Assembly (NCBI RefSeq): GCF_000002995.4
Contig: NW_025062292.1
Coordinates: 1 to 64,000 of the forward strand
Reading direction: 5' to 3'
Source: Brugia malayi
Taxonomy: Eukaryota; Nematoda; Chromadorea; Rhabditida; Onchocercidae
DNA length: 64,000 nt
Shown here: positions 47,620 to 60,391 of the stretch, one piece after another
Position numbering within the stretch: the first letter of the stretch is position 1
How the letters are laid out: each line of letters starts with the position of its first letter
Notes under the pieces: model-generated
The model's input: the letters and a program-made list of their open reading frames with translations, nothing else
Database searches by the model: none
Told to the model about the DNA's origin: nothing
Position numbers and translations under genes: made by a program

Positions 47620-50530
47620 GATACGGTAAACATGGTAAAGTATGCACGCCAATCGTTAGAGTGATAATGCATGTCAAGCAATACACAGCTGGACCAAAAC
47701 AATTCAATGAAGCCACAGGTTAATTGTGTCCAACCAAAAAATTTCAAATTTTCTAGAACAAATTTCTAGAACAGTTCAAAATTGTTCCAGCCTATTTTAA
47801 ATCATTTCTTTATGCTTGAAATTTTACAATTTGATAACTATTATCTATTTGCTTGCCTTCGTGCTGATTAGAGCACAATGTTGGAAAAATAGGAATGAAT
47901 AATAATATAGCCATAAGTAGCATAGGCCAAGGATTCAAATATTCAACAATACTCATTGCCAATGCACTTAATATATTAAATATAATAATAAGAGCCTGAA
48001 ATTGCTAATAAGAATAGAGCTGGAGCTACAGGCAGCCATAAATCGGATATTCACATACAGCATTTCTCAAAGTGCTTTATTGAAATACACACCGTTAATA
48101 GCATCACTTCTCTTTCTTTTGTCTTTTAAAAAGTAGTTCTACCTGGAAAGAAATGGTCCACTCAAAAAAACCCCAGTTGCCCAACCGACTAATATAATCC
48201 TGAACAGCTCTTTGTCCATTGACAGCTTTATTCAAACATGATCGAATTCCAGATACGGAAAATTTTCCACAGTTGTTCTCTAAAGTTTCCGTCTTATATC
48301 AGTATTGAACTCCCTCATAAGATAATTTCACTTGGAAAGAAATGCCCCAATCAAAAATTTTCCAATTGTCTAGCCAACCAATATAATCCTGAATTACAAC
48401 TGTGTTCAAAGAATACCTTGGTATTCTTGTAATAAGTAATAAAATTAGCTGATAAGCAGCAATTTTCACTTTACATCAAACGTGTTTAGATCCAAAGATG
48501 TAAATAATTAATTCAGCAAATAAGCCAGTTGAAAGTTTATCAGTAGGTTACATAAGGTGTGAATATTAGTGATAATTGATAATAATGAAAAGATTAAATT
48601 CTGCAAAAATTCTGAAATTTTCACCCGAAAGTTTAGCAACTTTAGAAAGCATGTAAAGAATTGAAGTTTTTGCTAAATTTTGGGAACAAATTTTAATCCA
48701 TTTCCAGTTTATGCTGAAAGTATTTGAATCTCGATATACCTTTCCTTCCATCCCGTACATTCGTATCCCACAGTGTCGAAGTTGATAAATCATACATTGT
48801 GTCAATGGTATTACGACCCTTTGTTCTATGTTGTCATATAAATTAACAGCATATATATCATTTATTAAATCGCCTCAAGCAAAAAATTTGCATTTTAAGT
48901 TTATGCAGATTGAAGTGTAAAAATGTTTTTATCAGAAATCAAAAAAAAAATCTCTTTTGGATTTTTTGAAAAATTTGCGAATAAATCAGTAGAAAATACT
49001 TTTCTCATTCTTTCGGATAAAAAGAATTCTCCAAAGCATTCCTTAAAAAAAAATTATGAGAGATTCGGAATAGATTATAACTGAAGTAATTGAAATTCTT
49101 CAATGTATATATCAATTAAAGCGATTCTTTTTCTGATGTCTCTTTTGCTCTTTTTTGGTTTCGTTGCGTTAATATCTACAAACTATTTTTATTTTCCTTT
49201 TCTGGAAATGGAAAGGTTTCCAGTGATGAAATTCAAAAGTATCGAATTTTCAATTTCAAATATCACTTTGTGAGTGAGTGAAAGGGAAAGAAGGAATTCA
49301 CTAGTAATTATTTAGCCATTTTTCAGTTTACATTAAACATTTAAAATAGAAAAGTCTAAAATTAGATATCTAATAGAAATTATAATGATTTTGAAATACC
49401 ATAGTATCGACTATTGAGCTGCGTCCTACAGGAATCCCAGATACCATAGCCAGCTCTCTGAGGACAAGAGCATGTTTCGATTGCTGCGCAAAATATTGAT
49501 TCTGCAACAAAAATTATTCCAAATTTTGAAATTTAAATTTAATTGAAAGAAAATTTTGAGAATTAATTTAAATCGAGATTTTAACAAAACCAGGTAATCC
49601 CTAAGTTTAAATTTTTTATTACTTTCATTTCTTGCATATATAGGAAAAGGCTATAAGATGAATACTAATTACCGGCGTGACAGAAGGGGCAACCAGGATG
49701 TAAGTGTTCCGTAATGCAAACGGAACATCTAGCGTATCGACACTCCAACCTTCCTAAATGTGTTGCATACTTCTTTTGGCAGCGGCGATAAAAATTATAG
49801 CCATGGCATGCTCGTGCTATAATTAATATACATATAAAATAAATTTTTAGTTGAAAATATAAAATATATCTTTTTCAATGACTTGCATTCTGCTCAATTG
49901 CATTCTATACTGCATGCCTTGTGGGAAATAATAGAAAAAGTGCAACAAAGATTTTTCTTTTGGAAGAGACATCAAAAATAGATTTTAAAAAATCGAATCT
50001 ATATGCATTGAACTTTTATTTAGCAAAAATCACATTACAGGAATAAAAGATTTTTTGAAATTGTTTTGATAAATTTCAGTTTAAATTTCGAAAAAAAAGA
50101 GAAATGAGTAGTGCAATTAGCAATGACTTTTTTTTCAGAAAACGAATGCAGCATATTTTAGACATTTATTTTCTTCTTGCAAAACAAGCACGAAAAGAAA
50201 GATTTTTATCAATTTTCTCTCAGCTCAAGTGAAAATGGACGGAACTTTTCTTCAGTTTACTTTTTTCAAACTGTCCTTTCAAAAGAAAAAAATTTTTTAT
50301 CGTAATAATTTACTGACTAGTAATTATTTATAGAATCACAATAATGAAACTTGCAAATCATTGACTAAGAATTACGAATTGCAAAAAAAGTACGTTTTCT
50401 CCGAGTTCGGCCTAGTGAGATTTCTTGTTGTTTAAGGCTGACTTCCATATCATAAATCGAATTTCGGCCAATTTTCGGATCAACAAAGCGACCTTTGTTG
50501 AGATCAAAGCATATTCTTTTCTCATTCAAG
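47620..50530 (-). CDS. Unrecognised cysteine-rich, multi-span membrane protein, partial
   Basis: The first four exons join in phase on the minus strand. 50530-50394 reads CFDLNKGRFVDPKIGRNSIY. 49816-49673 has eight Cys and reads CHGYNFYRRC, then CRYARCSVCITEHLHPGC. 49501-49400 reads FCAAIETCSCPQRAGYG. 48825-48740 reads PLTQCMIYQLRHCGIRMYG. Next come two related exons near 48410-48332 and 48238-48143 (VIQDYIGWLDNW and AVQDYISRLGNWGFFEWTIS), a hydrophobic exon at ~47997-47873 (ALIIIFNILSALAMSIVEYL), and another hydrophobic piece near 47710-47626. The likely plan is a Cys-rich extracellular domain, then membrane spans. The start codon and stop are not established. I do not recognise the family. 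Confidence 0.4.
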
Positions 50531-51543
50531 CTGGAACAAACAAATGATAGATATTCTCAATGTCCTTTTATGAAGAACAGTGTTCCCTTAATACACTGCA
50601 TTGGAATGAGCGTAGTAGAAGAATTCACTTCAGCTTTTACTTTTTTTGCACTCCAAATGTTCAATAAATATTGGAACCAGAAGCATTACTGCGATATCAT
50701 TTGCTTATCAGTGATAAATATCTTTTATGTCATATGTAGGCAAAGCAAAATTATCAGAATTCACGGAGTTTGAACATAAATCAACATTAGAAGTGACGAT
50801 TTACCCAGAAGATTCATTAATGCAAATGAGATGCCAGGTGGTAAGAAGATTCTTTGATACAGCAAGAAGAAAGAGCGCAATCAGGACGATTGACATTTCA
50901 CTGACATTTCTTCATACTATTCCTCGGTAAGAATATGACTTTTCAAAGACATTTAATATTTTCCTCAACTTTTGCTGCACTATAAATACAATAAAATTAT
51001 CAAAACTAATGGGAAGTACTAATGGGACATTTGACTATTTGCTTAAAAAAGTGTTTTCTTCTTCTTTTAGAATTAAAGGAAACGAAGTAAGGAGGAAATG
51101 CTGAAGTTATATAAAGGTTTAATGAGGAAAGACAAGTGTTAAGATTTGATTATTATTTATTTGATAAAAGGTTACATCAAAATGTGAAATTTCGAGTATA
51201 AAGCTATATTTTTACTCAAATACAAATAATGTGTTAGAAAAGTCTGAGATCTTTAGTTACATATTATAAAAGTGACAAAATACCTGAAATTGAATGCTAA
51301 ATTCTATCAAATTCGTTTATGATTGATATAGTATACAATGTAAATAAATATTTATAGACTTAATATATGTACATATTAATTAATTGATCCTATCAAAAAG
51401 TGGTGCTGTTTAGTGCGCCCTAGCATCATATCTCTCTCTCAATAAGGCTAGAGCCTAATTGATAGCCCAGCTATCATTATATATGCCTCGTTGGGATAGT
51501 TGAGTTATATGTGAATTGTTTTAAACAATAGATGCTCAAAATT
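50531..51543. other. Intergenic, with one possible plus-strand exon
   Basis: A plus-strand stretch at 50740-50839, behind a CATATGTAG acceptor, reads FEHKSTLEVTIYPEDSLMQM and ends at CAGGTGGTAAG. It is exon-like, but nothing on either side joins it. The rest is AT-rich. A small CT-rich stretch lies near 51430. Confidence 0.35.
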
Positions 51544-54189
51544 ATGCAAATTTCGAAAGTCCGTCATATCATCAATTTATTTCTGATATATAATCTCATG
51601 AATGTTATATTAACTGCTATAATTGATAACGAATTGATAGGAAGTCCAGTGGTGAGCTTTTCCTACTAGCTTTCTTTTTTTATTATGTATTGTCAATATA
51701 ATATCGTTTCTATTAAACAAATTTTATTTACTGAAATACACCAATCGATCGATTATCGCAAAACAAATCCTAAAACTTTTTAACCGTTGATGCATTATAA
51801 AGCATGGGCATTTAATCCTTTTTTGAACAGTGTAAAGCTTCTTAGCTATTACTTTAATGTATTGTGATGAACAATGTTAGTTAACATCAAAAAATGATGA
51901 AACTGATGGACAAATTTGAATATTGTTTATAAATGTCAGTTGAATATCAGTTAAATGTTTTTTTTTTTAGATACTTTCTGTTTAATTATCAAAATTAATT
52001 GACATTATATTCAATCATTCGTATCCCCTATTGCTAGCAAAGCAACTATAGTTAAAGCAGTTAAAGCTATAAGAGAGTCGAACTATTTACTTCACTTGCT
52101 ATCGTTATTATTCTGGTAACAATGGATTTACCTAGAATTGAGCAGATCCTGTCATTATGACATGACCTATGCTATGTAATTCATGTATACCTCTTTTATA
52201 TTCAGGTAGGTTGTGAGGATACCATGGTATCGTTAACATTCAGAACCAGAAAACCATTTACCGGACGTATGTATATACGTGGGCTAGCTGATGATGACCG
52301 ATGCTCCAGGAATTTTGCATCAAATTCGATCAGAATAAATTTTCAATGCTGATTCAAAATGGTGATTGCACCATGCAACAACGGCAGCGAGTTACTAGTT
52401 CTTTGGAGGTAACTTTAAGAAGCTTCGATAATTATGTCTGCTACTTTGATTTCATTTTATCTAGCAATGTATATTGGCGAATAATGCAGCACAAAATTTC
52501 TTTCACAAAACATTTTAAGACTTCCATATAAGAATTTAACTGTATTACATAATTTTAGGGTATTATGTTCTTTCTTACAATCGTTGTAACGCGGGCTGAT
52601 CGTGTCTATCGTTGCATGTGTTTTTCCCGAAATATCAAACGGTTAACATCAGATGTGGATATGTCATCAATTGGCATTACTGAATTGATGGATGCGGTAC
52701 AAATGCCTACTTGCACATATAGCATTCATGCTGAAAGCGTAGATGGACCAGTAGCTGTGTAAAATTTTTTCAGAATTGTAATTAGCTCATACTAATGAAA
52801 TTTTTTCAGAGTTGAAATAACTTATTGAAATAACCTACTTTTATAATAAACTTTTCTCGCCTAGTAGTGTCCTACTGGTTACTTGTTTGTGCCAATTCAC
52901 CAATTTGATTTATTGTTATCAAACCGGTGGTTTTATGAATTGAATGTTTTGGAGAAAACGATTTGATCATTCTAAAATATTTTGAAAATAAATTGTTATT
53001 AAACATTTCTAATCAAGTTTAGACGTTTACAACTTCTTTAAAAAGAATCAAATCTAAACAATTTAAATAATACATTACAGTTACGACCAAGTCAATTTAT
53101 CATGTTTGGAAGTATGACGGTGACACACAAGGCTTTTTGGTACATTCATGCTTCGTTAACGATGGACGAGGAAGGCGATATGACTTGGTACCTGACTATT
53201 TTTATTTTGAACTATTTAATATTTAACAAGTTGTTAATAAATTGAAATTTTTAATTGTTTCAGCTTGATTTGGATAGATGCGCTATTGATCCAATTATTC
53301 AACCTGATGTGAAATATGATGGAGATTTGAAAAAAGTGAAGTATTTCTATGTTTTTATAAATTATAAAAAGGGAACCAATATAACATAATTTTCTTAAAT
53401 CTTTTGATGCGAAGGAGTGATAGTTGAACAGAAATTTGTTCAATTTTAAGGTCCTTACTCTTAAAATATAACAAATTACATTATTGTAAAATGGGATCAA
53501 AACTATTTTGTTGAAAAAAAATTTTACCATGTTTATAGGTTTAGTCCGCATGCTTTTTATATAGTTCTAATTCATCATAACATTATTGACAAAATATATT
53601 TTTCTCCTTTATACAATGAACAACAATTTTAAATCCTTTTTTACAAATTAGTAGTCAAAGCTGACATGAAATTTTAGAATGTGAAAAAAAAATACAAGTG
53701 AAAAATATTGAAAAATGCAAATGAACTTCAGGAGCTGCATTCCAGTGTTTTTAACAATTAATTATTGAGAACAAATTTTAGATGCTGAATTATAGACAGT
53801 GGTGGAAAGGTGGGGATATAAGTTCAGTGATACTTCAGTTCTGAATTATCAGTGTGTCGTTGAGTTGTGCAAGAAAAGTGCTGGCGAATGTGAAAGCCTT
53901 ACTCCACCAACATGCACTAGTAATAGTCGAATTCAGCGCAGTTGACACAATTCTAGGTGATATTTAAATTTTTGAGTGATAAAACTGTAATCACTACATG
54001 GTGACTGTAGCAAGTATTCTAAAATAGCAATATTTTAGCATCATATTAGAAAAAGGTGCGCATGATATATCAGATTTACATAACGGTCATCAGATTGATT
54101 TGGTTGCTACAATCAGCATGCTTAATAACATTGAGGAAAACGGGGCATCTGATCCTCGACCACGATATTTGGTGCGAGAAGTCAGTAAG
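51544..54189 (+). CDS. Cuticlin-like ZP-domain protein
   Basis: ZP-domain cuticlins polymerise in the nematode cuticle. Exon 1 (51544-51651) starts MQISKVRHIINLFLIYNLMN, a signal peptide, and ends IIDNELIGSPV, the typical ZP entry. Exon 2 (52206-52408) has VGCEDTMVSLTFRTRKPFTG and MYIRGLADDDRC. Exon 3 (52559-52758) has ADRVYRCMCFSRN and VQMPTCTYSIHAESVDG. Exon 4 (53081-53187) has YHVWKYDG and LVHSCFVNDGRGRRYDL. Exon 5 (53264-53335) is LDLDRCAIDPIIQPD. Exon 6 (53796-53919) is YKFSDTSVLNYQCVVELCKK. Exon 7 (54050-54189) is a polar tail ending PRPRYLVREVSK. The conserved Cys order is kept. Two joins fail by one base (inside exon 2 near 52330, and exon 3 to 4), and a SFHPxF-type segment is missing before ADRVYRC. 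The 3' end, with any membrane anchor, is not found. Confidence 0.82.
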
Positions 54190-55639
54190 GTATCGTTTTT
54201 TAGCTCTAATTTTTGCTTTTGAATAAGTTTGAAAGTATTTTCCTGAAATTTTAACATTAGATATATCTTCTATCATATGCCTCAACAGTCTGTACGCTTT
54301 AACATTTTGTATATATAAATTTCAATAAACTAGATCTATAGTGAATATTGAAGTAAAAGTATTTATTGATCTCCAAAAACTTCGAATTTAATTGATGATA
54401 TCATTATATATAGATCAAAAATTGGAATAGCAGTGGCATTGGTAGCATCACAGAGACTGCACTGCTTAACTGAATGTAATAACTGCTAAATGTAATATTG
54501 ATAAAATTTTTTAGTCATAATAATAATAAGAATTCAGATGCCAATGTTAAATATTATGATAACAGATTAATCTAATAAGTATTGTGCGGAACTAAAATAA
54601 TTTTTGAATAAAAATTTTCAAAAAATACGCTATCCTATTATTATATATCTCAAGAGATAATGCTCAACACTAAGAATTTTCAGTATAAGATGACCAAATT
54701 AATTAAAATTAATCATCCAGTTAATAACTAATTTTCAACTGATAAGTGATTGACAGTATCTTTTTGTAGACTACTTCTATCAGACTGAAAAGAAAAATTG
54801 TTTAATAACAGATCTGGTAATTAAACTGATGATAGTACCCTTCTATCTACTGGTTGAACTGATTGACGGTACATCAAAAAGCGTTTTTATAAATAAATGC
54901 TGGAATTTAGCTCAGCGATAAATGTAAAGAAGTTATATTGTCAAATAATTTGTTAGCTTGATGTTCAAGAATGAACTTCAAGACCATCCAAAATTTTACC
55001 GGTTTCCATATTGCGATAATAGAAATATCGAATTAAAATAGGATGAATCTCGAAATATGCGAAATTAACTGCTTTATTCAAAATATATAAATATATTAAA
55101 ATTTCATCATGTTAAGATAATATAAAAACTTGTTAATCAGTTTTGATTTTATTGCCTCAGTAGTTTGTCATGTGTGTCTATATGCATATATATATAGACA
55201 CTCTCTCTCTCTCTCGCCATACCTAACAATGCATCACGCTTTAACCCATGCATATGGGTCCTAAAAGAAGACTACAAATTATTTCCAGTTCACAAAAAGT
55301 AAAATGATCAAATCAATAATTAAAAAGTCAGTGGTCAGAGTTATAGCAGAAAGATTCTACTGCATAAGTCAAAAGTTTTTTTTAAAGTTATATATACAAC
55401 AATGTTTGCAGAAGGTACTGCTATCGAAGCAGAATATTGGAAAGCGTGACAAGACCATTTTACTGATTCCGAAAAGGTAATTAGAGTCAAATTTTAGAAG
55501 AAATTCATGAAAAAAGCACAAGTTTTCCATAAGAGCATAAAACTGATCATATTAGTGACAAAAACATATCTAATTAGTTTTACTTTTGTAATTTTGCAAA
55601 CTGCATATTCTCCAGTTTATTGAAACTAAAATTAACATT
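54190..55639. other. Intergenic, no supported gene
   Basis: AT-rich. A dinucleotide tract (ATATATATA, then CTCTCTCTCTCTCTC) lies at 55185-55216. Any C-terminal cuticlin exon or further monooxygenase exon would be here, but none is convincing. Confidence 0.5.
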
Positions 55640-56358
55640 TAATCTAAACTATTATGGTGCAAGCCTTCAAATAACAATATATAACAAGGATCAGTGAACC
55701 AGTGTTTCATCAAATTCGGTTTCACACTAACCATCTTCGCCAGTTCATCCATATGGGTTACATAATCTATCTTAAGTGAATAAAAATAATATTTTGCTTT
55801 ATTTTGTGAGTTTTTTATGTGATATGATCATGATAAACCACTAAAATATGTCGTTGACTTTTCAGAAATCTCTCTTTTTCTTTTTCCTTCTTCTCTTAAC
55901 ATCCGTTTTGATATTACGATTACGCGTAACTTGCAATGGCCAGCAAATACTTCACAGTAAAATCGAGATTGCATTTCAGAAACAGGCCTTATAGATCCAA
56001 CCCATTAGATAAGACCTATTGCAGCCAAAATATTCTGCAAATATAAATAGCTGTGCTCGAGGAAAATGATGAAAGATGCAAGAATAAGGGAAAAAATATG
56101 ATTCATGAAAGGAAAAAAAATTGATATTGAAAATACCAAATTTTTAAATTAAAAGAAAAAAACAAACCATTGGTAATAATTGTGGTGGAAATATATGCAG
56201 ATATAGATCAACTTTATTATCAGTAACAGGTATAATATTACCATCTTCAACAATTGGAAATTGAAACGAATAATCAGTACCAAAGATCATCGCAACAACG
56301 TTACACACTGCTGTATCATCTTCGAATATCCAGTAAAACGAGCAAAATTCGGTTTGAT
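55640..56358 (-). pseudogene. Flavin-containing monooxygenase, C-terminal fragment
   Basis: FMOs oxidise soft nucleophiles using FAD, NADPH and O2. Exon 56358-56168 reads CNVVAMIFGTDYSFQFPIVE (family: DVVIFATGYDYSFPF), then NKVDLYLHIFPPQLLP. The next exon starts at 56034: NILAAIGLI, TAA, WVGSIRPVSEMQSRF and VFAGHCKL (family: AVIGLIQPLGSIMPISELQ). The TAA sits where the family has Gln. Exon 55770 to ~55640 reads IDYVTHMDELAKMVSVKPNL and TDPCYILLFEG (family: YMDELA...KPNLLxLLLTDP). The N-terminal FAD and NADPH GxGxxG domains are absent. Upstream lies a decayed retrotransposon from about 57051, which may mark where the gene was cut. Confidence 0.82.
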
Positions 56359-57050
56359 CTAAAATATCTTTCTTCTATACAAAATGAAATAAGTACTCAC
56401 ATATTCTTCATGCCATTACGGTTATTCTATAAGTGACAGCTAATGAATAAGTATGCATATGGCGTTCCTAAGTTATAATATATGGGTTTAAGATAGCTCA
56501 CCTGATCTTCACCAATCAAACTGACTCAGTTTGATTCAGTTACCTCAATAACTGTCGAAAAACCAAAAAAAAATTTTTATTGTATACTAAGTGTTTAAAA
56601 TAATGCTAATGATTCACTACTATAAACCAATTCGTTATTCCTTTATTATACTCCATTTTTTGAAACAATGAATTCTTTATCTAAATCTCAAATAGTAAAT
56701 GTATATCTGTCTTCATTGTTCTCCATTGTAAATGTTAATCTGATAAGCCAGCTCACTTTCTACATCCTTAAAAATCTTTTCTAATAAGTTAATAAAAAAG
56801 GATCGGTGGCAATCTTCTCATTTTCCTACTCAACAGTACCATTTATTCCTTCGCTGTTTCAATTATCCGATTATATATTTGTTGTATTGAATCACATTTA
56901 TAAAGAAAATAAACCATATATTAGTCCATCTCGCTTGCAGATAAGAAACAAATATTCAGTTAAGTCCTACAAACTTAAAATAACTCAAATAAATTTAACT
57001 AACCTAAATCATCTACTTTTCTGACCAAAAAGTTGATTCAAATTCATGAC
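56359..57050. other. AT-rich sequence between the FMO relic and a decayed element
   Basis: The last bases (AATTCATGACA, ending near 57051) resemble the end of the LTR family (TTTCACGACA), so a strongly diverged 5' LTR may occupy part of this interval. I cannot align the rest to the known LTRs by eye. Confidence 0.4.
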
Positions 57051-58526
57051 AAAAAATTTTGGTGCCACGAATTACAATGACTTTTGATTGAAAGCATCAA
57101 ACCTGTAAAAAACCGTCTAGAAAGATTATTGAATGAGGTAAAAACTATGAATATCCAATCTCCAGATCCAATCTTACCGAATCACGAAGAACTCCAAACT
57201 AACAAAACCAAAGATCGATTCATAGATGAAAAAATTCTTCGACTGCAAATGTACATTAACTCTATCGAGGCTTTAAATAAGTAGTGGAAGAATGTGTCCA
57301 AAAATCCAAAACAAAAAAGGAAGATGAGTAAAGCTAAGCACAAATAGTAAATAAAATATCTTCATTTTAAAGCACGAAGCAAAGGAGACTGTTGACTATG
57401 TACAAAAGGGAAATTAATAATGAAATCAAACTAAACCGCCAATAACGGAATCGACAAAGCTAACATCCTATCGTTCACAGCTCCATTTTCGATGGAGAAC
57501 CCGATGGAAAAACATTAACCTCCCACAACTATCTTTATCCACTTCCGATGGAGAACCCCGACAATGGAGAGAGTTTTGGAATGGGTTCAAATGTATATTC
57601 CCAGGATATCCCGTAAATCCAAAAAATGAATTATTTAATTTCTTGCTTAAAAGGTACAGCACTACATTCAGTAAGAGGCTTTGATGTTGCCCCAGAAAAT
57701 TATGAAATTGTGCGCCAAATATTGACCAAAAAGTATGATGACAATAATGAAATTACAGTGAAATGTACAGTGAACCACAATCAATCCAACAAAACGATAA
57801 GGAATGGATCGAAACTATTGAAAAGATGGGAAGAATTTTCTGACAGTTAGAAATGCTAGGAGAGAACTCAAAACATTACAGCATTTAAAACACAATCGAG
57901 AGTAGACTACCTCGATGGATACTCGACAAAAAATGATCAAAAGCCAATGGTCAACAATGAAATTAAGGAAATTCCTTCAAACGTAATCAATATGAACGAG
58001 CAAGTAAGAAATCAGTTCTCATTTACTCTTACGGAAAGAAAATACACCTCATATAAGAAGGAGAATTCAAAAATCATAATGAAACTTCTATATTGACGAC
58101 TATACAAAATGAAAGTGAGATTTCTCACTCCTCGATAAAAAATAGTGAAATTAAAAAAAGAAGACCGTGCATATTTTGTAGTGAACCCACTGGGACAGTG
58201 AATGTCAAACGTATTCGTCAGTGGATACTCGACTGAAACGTCTCAAAGAAATAAAGAAATGCACTATTTGCATGAAATCAAGGCAAAGAATGCAGCAAAA
58301 AGTAAGACGTTTCTACTGCAAAGCTTCTCACAATAGTGCTCTATGTGACAAAAAATTCTCGACACATGCGATAAAAAAAAAAAAAAAAAAAAAATACACA
58401 TCATATAAGAAGGAAAAACACATCCAAATAGGAATCCAGCAAAAGAAGAAATCCATAAAGTGGAGAAATGTTCAACTAACCAGGATTAAGATAATAATGT
58501 CGCAAACAAGTACAATTACGGAGATG
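57051..58526 (+). pseudogene. Decayed gag-only relative of the BEL/Pao element (copy B)
   Basis: The primer-site core TTTTGGTGCCACGA is at 57057-57070. Gag pieces follow in shifting frames: VKNRLERLLNEVKTMNIQSP; LPQLSLSTSDGEPRQWREFW; GTALHSVRGFDVAPENYEIV; and zinc-knuckle remnants (HWDSE..., KKCTICMKSRQ, FYCKASHNSALC). There are many stops and frame breaks. Right after the last knuckle, at 58527, an LTR begins, so protease, RT, integrase and envelope are all missing. It is in the same orientation as the complete element, but much older. Confidence 0.85.
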
Positions 58527-59172
58527 TGTCGCGAATTATAATTTCGCGAAAACTCTAACCAAAATAATAATGTTAATATATAGAAAAACTAATAAAGATA
58601 ATAAATCATTTTTTAAATTGTAAAGAATCTTGTGGTATTATAAATCACCTCTCCATAAATTTGACTGCTTACGATTTATTACCCATGTGATTTTATGTTT
58701 ATTGTAAAATTAACTCCCATTCATACATGTAATCTACCCATGCATGCTTAAGCCGTTATCTTAATATAAACATCTCATATTCTTGTCTCATTAATCTTAT
58801 CGTAGGTTTTACACATATTAATACAACAGTATTGAACAAGATGGTTTGTTAACGACTATAACCGTCATAATCAAAATTCAACTCCTTTCCCCTTGAAAAA
58901 AAAAAAAAAAAAATCTTAAAAAAATCTAATTTTTTTTTATTTTTTTTTAAATCTAATTTTTCTGCTCAGATTATTGGTATTATACTTTTCATTTCTGTTG
59001 GTAGTATACATTATACTTTTCAAGAAGAAAGATACGTTAATCTCACTGCTGTATCATAAATATTCGAGTATCTGATCCAATTATCTTTAATTTTACGAAA
59101 GTAAGCAATTTTAAAAATAAACAACGACTTACTCTACAATTGAAATAAACAATCCTTGTGTATCCTCAACCA
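58527..59172 (+). repeat. Diverged LTR shared by copies B and C
   Basis: It starts TGTCGCGAATTATAATTTCG like the other LTRs and keeps the 5' palindrome (58529-58549) almost unchanged. The remainder is diverged and longer, including an A17 run near 58897 and T-rich inserts. It ends near 59172, just before the primer site of copy C. By position it is both the 3' end of B and the 5' LTR of C. Confidence 0.8.
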
Positions 59173-60391
59173 ATGATTTTGGTGCCACGAGTCGAGAGTC
59201 ATTTCTAGCAACATTATTGCAAAAGAAACGTTAGTCAATCTTCTTAAAGAAATAAATTTAATAGAGATCAAATCTCCGAAATCAGGTATGACTCTAGAAG
59301 AAAAGGAAGATTTTTATATAATAAGAAAAACATTACTCGAAGATAAACTCTAAAGAATTCATTTATGCGCAACTACGCTCGAATTAATCAATGATAATTG
59401 GTTCACATAACTCAACAAACCGTCACAATGAAAAGAAGAGAAGAGGAAGAAGAAAAATATAAAGAAAAAATATAAAACAGAAGGTGACCAAGAAATATCC
59501 CAATTATTGCATGAAGGAAAGGAAGCGATAATAATGCTGACAATACAGTACGAAGCTGACTAAAATACCAAGCGACTCTCAAATGAATTGACAAGGAATT
59601 GGCGAAAGAAGAGGTGAAAATTATCCCTTCGTCGAATATTAATATGAATCTTCCTCATTTTCGATGGAGATCCTAGGCAATTGCGACAATTTTGGAGCAG
59701 TTTTAATGCACCAGTCCACACACAAACAATTCCAGAAATACAAAAACTGAATTATTTGTACTCATGCCTCAAAGGAAAAGCTTTAGAAGTAATATCTGGA
59801 TATGATGTAATACCAAGTTATAAGAAGACTGCTAAATGAAAAATATAGCGATTACTCAATGGTAACGACATCATACTATATAATGAACTACAATTCATTA
59901 AAAGAAATGAAAGAGAATGGATTGAAAATATAGAACGACTGTTACGCCAGTTAGAGGCGTTAGGAGAAAGCCTCGATCATTCGAATATCGAAATTTTGGT
60001 CGAGAATAAATTACCATCATGGATATTAAATAAAATATAAACGAAAGAAAAGGGATAATTCTCAAATTAAGAAACTTTTTGGTTAATGTGAATAATGAGC
60101 AGATAGAAACTGCCAACATTCACTCACTCAAATCAATATTAAATCTACAACTACCAAACCTGAGCATAAACGACGATACAACCTCGGAGGAGCTTCAGCA
60201 TTGTCAATAATAAAAGGCAATCAAAATATTTCGAAAATTACAATAAAGAAAAGAAGACCATGTAAATTCTGCAGTCGAAATCATTGGGATTGTAATCGTG
60301 AGATCTACACTATTCTCACTGCTCGACTGAATCGTCTCAAGGTATTAAAGAAATGTACTATTTGTCTTAAAGACAGCCACAAAGGACATGT
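59173..60391 (+). pseudogene. Decayed, truncated BEL/Pao relative (copy C, gag only)
   Basis: The primer-site core is at 59177-59190. The gag region aligns with the complete element nearly base for base: TLVNLLKEINLIEIKSPKSG; ...NLPHF...; WRQFWSSFN-like bases; and CKFCSRNHWDCN with KKCTICLKDSHKGH. In-frame stops and small deletions are frequent. It breaks off at 60391 within the second zinc knuckle and is followed by unrelated sequence. It is closer to the complete element than copy B is. Confidence 0.87.
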
